Positions 59,414 through 64,000 of a stretch of 64,000 bases of DNA are shown here, piece by piece (position 1 is the first letter of the stretch; the number at the start of each line of letters is the position of its first letter). The translations under genes and the position numbers were made by a program. The stretch covers positions 36,125,143 through 36,189,142 of the forward strand of contig NC_088714.1 of the NCBI RefSeq assembly GCF_963576615.1. Reading direction: 5' to 3'. The notes beneath the pieces were generated by a model, which searched no databases, was not told the origin of the DNA, and saw only the letters and a list, made by a program, of their open reading frames with translations. This DNA is from Watersipora subatra. Its lineage: Eukaryota; Bryozoa; Gymnolaemata; Cheilostomatida; Watersiporidae.

Positions 59414-60020
59414 ACTAACTGTGCTACCCGACGTTGCCCGGGTAATAGAAAAGCCTTTTGGGACAGAAAATTGATTTGTATTTAACATATAACAACATTT
59501 GCCATTCTAACTTTTAAACTTCATTTCATGAGAAAAGTGTTTTGTCTTATAAACAATGAGAAGTAGTGAGAGTTGCTTGCTATTAGCCCGGCACATTGCC
59601 AATGGAAAATTCCAGTAAGCTAGTTAATAATGCCGGTAGGCTTGACGTTGTGTCACACCGTTGTTGTCCAGCTACGCTACTCTAATAATAGCTATTAGAA
59701 CAGCTGAGCTGGACAACAATACAGACTCAAAGTCATGGATTACCCTCATTGGAAGCCTAACCTTGTTAATTAGATTAGTGGAGTTTTCCATTGGCAATAT
59801 GCCAGGCTACTAGCTTAAACGGTACAGTTGTTTGACAGTTTTAAAACCTTTACAGTTGTTTTTATTTTTCTCTTAATTTATTTCAACCACACTACACACT
59901 TCTCTCATGATATGTACTTTGAAAGTTATTATGGCGAATTTTGTTATATGTTAAATACAAATCAATTTTCTGTTCAAAGACTCTTCTATTACACGGGCAA
60001 TGCCGGGTGGTACAGCTAGT
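59414..60020. mobile_element. Full CTAGCTGT-end TIR element (about 607 bp)
   Basis: Left end ACTAACTGTGCTACCCGACG and the reverse complement of the right end (ACTAGCTGTACCACCCGGCA) agree at most positions over about 33 bp, and each contains the hairpin-forming CGTTGCCCGGGT or GGGCAATGCCGGG. The interior has an internal inverted repeat around AGCTGGACAAC. Related copies lie at 43379-43574, 50290-50610 and, at the ends only, 53083-53287. No transposase; superfamily not assigned, and I see no clear target duplication. Confidence 0.85.
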
Positions 60021-60557
60021 ATTACCTATGTATATTTCTCAGTCTGTCGAAATCCCGCTGTAGATCTTTACATCTTGGAATTAATATTCCGCACCAAAGA
60101 ATATTCATCTCAGACCAAGCCATTCACCAGTCTTACGCCTAGCCCACGAGACTACGGAAGTCGATTTGATAGCCTGCCAATATAAGTCACTATATCAGAG
60201 CAATACCTAACTGCTTTATATCAGTGTCGTATAGTTTCACAGAGTCTCGTCACCGAAAACCGGAAACAAAAACGCTCGTTTCCAAACAAACCCGATCGGC
60301 ATACTGATCTCTAATGGAATTTTTTTACTTTGCTATCAATACTTCACTTTTTTGCAAAGAAAGAGATCGTGGATTTAGACCTGTACAATACCATTTAAAT
60401 AAGCAAAAATTTTGCTTTCTAATCATATACAAGAAGTGTGGTTTCCGACCATTTTAATCTGATTAATACCTGTCTAAACAAGAACAGGCGCCAAAATAAT
60501 TTGCAAGGCACATTCGATCTTTTGCCTCGTAGACGCGATTGCGGTTTGTCTATCAAA

Positions 60558-63500
60558 ATGGTAAATTGCTGGGCAGTTAAGTGCACAAACCGATCTGAAG
60601 CTGGTTTGCAGTTTTTTCAGTTCCCTCAAGACAGTTCATTAAAAAAAATATGGGTTCAAAATGTCAGTAGGTTGGACGCAAGCAGCAACCCAAGAGCCCC
60701 TAAACTTCTAGAGCCAGGCAACGCAACTGTAATCTGTGAGGTGAGTCTCCCTTTTCGTAATAATAAAAACAATAATAATTCTGATTTTTTTCTACTACTT
60801 TTTTTTTGGAACAGTAATGACATTTAGCTAGTTGGTGTTTTAGGCTAGAGGGAGATTAAAGAAAGAAATGAGTTAAGTATCATTGATTTGGGTCAATTGT
60901 AGATTAAAAACAAGTCTTTATCACCACCACTATGATCATGACATGGATCACATCAATATATGTTTCAAGAAGAAAATCAAGCAGCAGCCTTAGGCCTGCA
61001 ATCATACTGCTTGTACATGTACTTACTGGCCTGATTTTATGTGTGTACCGAAAATTATATGATATACATGTATTATGTATGATATATGTTTGATAAATAT
61101 TTAACAGAAACATTTTGAAGAGCATTGGTTTACTCTGACTAAGATTGAGAAGAGACGTTTGAAACCCGGAGCTATCCCTACTGTATTTGCTCACAAAAGA
61201 CCACACCCTCAGACAGAGAGAGCCAAGAGGCACAAGGCCATAGAAGGCCGACACCAAAGCAGTAGCAGCCATGCATCTCATTCAGTTGCTTTACCCACGA
61301 CTAGCTGCCTTGATTTTCATGAGTCTGGCAGTGTTGGACAGTTTGGTGAGACTTGGTGGAATTTTAATCAAATTTCATGTTACATTTTAACCTGTTACAA
61401 AGATTTCCTCATATTGACTACAATTTATTGGCATACTCTATTTTTTCACATGCAGCCAATTCAGCAAAGTGGTACGTATTTTAAGTGTGTAACTGCTGTG
61501 TGTGGTAGATAGCGGCATATGGTATTGCTAATGTAGTATTGCACGTGATTCATCTGTTTCAGTAATAGATTTCTGCTACCATCACAATTAACACTAATAT
61601 GGGTTGTGCCTTACTGCATCCTAATATGCATGGAATGGCTAACATATCACCAAACAGCTAACATTTTTACTATTGTGTGTCTGGTTGAAGAAATACTAAC
61701 AAAATGATGCTAACAAAATACTAACAGCTGTGACATTTTTGTCATTCAACCTTTCATCTACTTTAAACATCACCCTTAGATACGAGGGTGAGAAGCACAG
61801 GACAGCGTGAAAGCTGAGTAATTGAATATTTTAAGTTGTTTTAAAGAAGCTTAATGTCTATTCCTCAATGTTCATTTTCCTTTCTAGGTTTACTCCGTGA
61901 TACCGGTGATTCGGAGGTCGACCAACTCAAACGCAAGGTTATTGACCTTCAAAAAAGACTCAATCAGGTAATTACATGTATATACACTATATATACATAC
62001 TGCCGTTTTTCTGTAAAGAATAACATTTTTGTCCAATTGTTACAGTGGGTGGTGTTTTTGCACATTGAATCATTCATGTATTTCTGTAATATGTGTCTTA
62101 AAATACTTCCGTTTGCTTGGGTTGTGTTCATAATTTTGTTGTTTTAAGCACAGAAAGAGAAAAGGGCGGGTGAAGCCAAGCTTAGACAGCACGAGATGCA
62201 GATGCGCATGTTATTTAACAAGGACCAGCTATCGGCATTATCTCGACAAAGCACTCGTGGTCTTGCTTGGGAGCACTAAAAAGTCTTTAAAGCTACGCTT
62301 TGCATGTGGAACAACGGGCTACACAGAATTGTTAACCATGGCATTTCCTCTTCCTTCCATACGAACTCTACAACAGCGTGCGCAACATATAAACTTTTCT
62401 CCCGGTGTGCTGCGCTCAGTGTTTGAATATTTGAGCCCAAAGGTATATATATATATATATGTTATGTTTTCTAGACAAGTCTTGATCCAGCAAAAAAATC
62501 ATAAATAAGTTGCAAAAGTTTTGTTTATTGTGAACATATGAAACTGTTGGCGTTCGCTCCTATTTCATGTTTGTTAAAATGTACCCAGTTGTCAGAGATC
62601 GATTTTATAAAGTCCAAAGATGTATATATATTAAGATAATTTATACATTAGATCTTACAGTGATTATTGTATGCTACTTTAGGTTGCTTCTATGAGAGAT
62701 GTTGACAAGCTCTGTTGTCTCACCTTTGATGAGATGGAACTGAAGAAAGCTGTAGAGTATGACCCTAGCAGCAAGAAAGTATTGGGCCAGATAACACTGC
62801 CAGGCCATCAAGGGGAGGCAAATCATAGATTGGTCTTCATGCTGGGTGGTAAGAGCATGTCTTCTGATTGATAAAGAATAGTGGTTTAGTTCATAGATGT
62901 AAAGGAGACAGTAGCTAGCTTTGTAACTACACATTGGGATCAAGCTTTTTTATTGGATAGATTTTTGGTTTTCCCTGTTGTCGGCATATTGTTTTCGGCC
63001 CTGTTGTTTATATACATGATTTTCATGGCTTTCTTAGAGTCCAAGGGTTGTTTAGAACTAAACAGTGATAGGCAATACATCATTTATTTGTATTTAGCTT
63101 GATTCAATTTATCCTTCAATTTCATTATTATCACAAATTCAAACTATACCCATTTATTCTTTCACATTTACATATGGGTGATTTTTGCAGGCATAGCCAA
63201 AAGATGGAAGCAGGTGGTCGGGTATCATTTTACTGGTCGCTCAATGTCAGCTTTGAGCTTAAAGATCACCATAATAGATATCATTGCCAAGGCGAAAGCA
63301 CTCGGGCTGAATGTCATAGCAATCACCTCAGACATGGGTCCTGGTAACCGGAGTATGGGGAGACAGTTTGGAGTCACCAGCAAAATTAACACTCTAGTTA
63401 CATCCGCGGTAATTGAAGGCAGAGCTACTGAGTTCATAGCTGATGTGCCGCATGTCATCAAAAACCTTGCCAACGCTTTTCTCAATCACAGGACAATAAC

Positions 63501-63915
63501 TCTCTCTGCTACCACAGTCAACAAACATCATCTGCCTGCGAATACAGTAGAGATAGGTCACGTCGAGGACCTCGTTAGATTCCAGGAAAATAAAGATCTT
63601 AAACTGACACCATACCTTAAGTTAGGCGATCTGACTAACAACGCTCACTTTAGAACGATGAATGTTGGCAAGGCACTGCACATATTTAGTAACTCAGTCG
63701 GTGCAGGCCTACAGTATTTCGTGGAGAAGGAGGGACGACCTGTGTCATACCTGACCACAGCTTGGTTTGTCAAAGCCGTTGACAAATGGTTTGATCTGAT
63801 GAGCAGCCGCCATCCTGTAATGGCTCTCTCCGCGAATAACCCTGCGATGTATACTGCTGCACTTGCATTTCTTGAGATCTTGTGCGAAGAGTTGGCGTCA
63901 TCAGTTAACTCTTAG
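60558..63915 (+). CDS. THAP-domain P-element/THAP9-type transposase, frameshifted
   Basis: Cut-and-paste DNA transposase or its descendant. Exons: 60558-60740, 61108-61345, 61888-61967, 62154-62442, 62683-62848, 63191-63915, all with GT/AG. The THAP zinc finger spans exons 1-2: MVNCWAVKC, then ICE|KHF completes the C-x2-H pair, followed by RRLKPGAIPTVF. Exon 3 is a short coiled coil (VDQLKRKVIDLQKRLNQ). Exon 4 has LKLRFACGTTGY and AFPLPSIRTLQQRAQH; exon 5 CCLTFDEME with the first catalytic Asp; exon 6 AITSDMGPGNRSMGRQFG with the second, plus FIADVPHVIKNLANAFLNH. Exon 4 is 289 nt, one more than a multiple of 3: the frame reading GLAWEH hits TAA, while STKKSLKLRF continues one base over, so a frameshift is likely. 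About 560 residues are seen, and the third acidic residue of P transposases is not covered. Either C-terminal exons lie outside the window or the gene is truncated. Confidence 0.88.
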
Positions 63916-64000
63916 CTTAAAGCGTCTGTTGAGGAGCAGAACTGAAGAGCGCCTTCTAAGCCGAATATTCTTTTCATTACTCGCTCTGTTTATATTTTCT
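63916..64000. other. Window end after transposase stop
   Basis: 85 bp with no feature identified. A weak GTTAAC donor-like site just before the stop leaves open splicing to exons beyond the window. Confidence 0.5.

Noticed and set aside
62674-62943. 89-codon minus frame opposite transposase exon 5
   Set aside because: It is antisense to the exon carrying the CCLTFDEME catalytic motif; a shadow frame.

Overview
This is a eukaryotic window, AT-rich and intron-bearing, almost certainly from an invertebrate animal. Three conserved animal genes can be read: a FoxA/fork head transcription factor on the minus strand, a multi-exon gene that I assemble as the telomere-protection subunit STN1 on the plus strand, and a THAP-domain P-element/THAP9-type transposase on the plus strand. 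Exons are short, introns obey GT/AG, and most of the DNA is non-coding, with many minisatellites and small inverted-repeat transposons. A lophotrochozoan such as a bryozoan or mollusc would fit, but the sequence alone does not settle the phylum. No rRNA, tRNA, CRISPR or bacterial operon structure was seen.

Layout. 0-6.6 kb: no supported gene. 6.6-7.9 kb: a 44-bp minisatellite. 8.0-10.0 kb: exons of an unidentified coiled-coil protein, interrupted by a 43-bp minisatellite that starts exactly at a splice donor. 10-24 kb: intergenic, with a TTAA-flanked fold-back transposon (13.5-14.1 kb), several tandem arrays and two weak candidate exons on the minus strand. 24.2-29 kb: FoxA (two coding exons, about 406 aa, intact forkhead domain). 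29-37 kb: non-coding repeats. 37.4-38.3 kb: a second TTAA element. 38.9-39.8 kb: a decayed partial copy of FoxA that carries intron sequence, so it is a DNA-level duplication. 41.2-41.9 kb: a 48-bp minisatellite that stays open in frame. 43.6-44.8 kb: weak minus-strand exon candidates. 45.76-58.8 kb: STN1, five or six exons. Its introns hold an 8/9-bp-TSD transposon, two more TTAA elements, a Helitron-like relic, a Harbinger-like element whose empty site survives in a neighbouring duplicate, a TA-flanked Tc1-like element and a perfect 54-bp palindrome. 59.4-60.0 kb: a terminal-inverted-repeat element. 60.56-63.9 kb: the THAP/P transposase, with a probable frameshift in exon 4.

FoxA and STN1 are ordinary host genes with unrelated roles (endoderm/foregut transcription; telomere lagging-strand fill-in). 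The rest of the window records transposon activity. The four TTAA elements are non-autonomous and need a transposase from elsewhere: the THAP/P transposase here belongs to a different superfamily and should not be assumed to move them.
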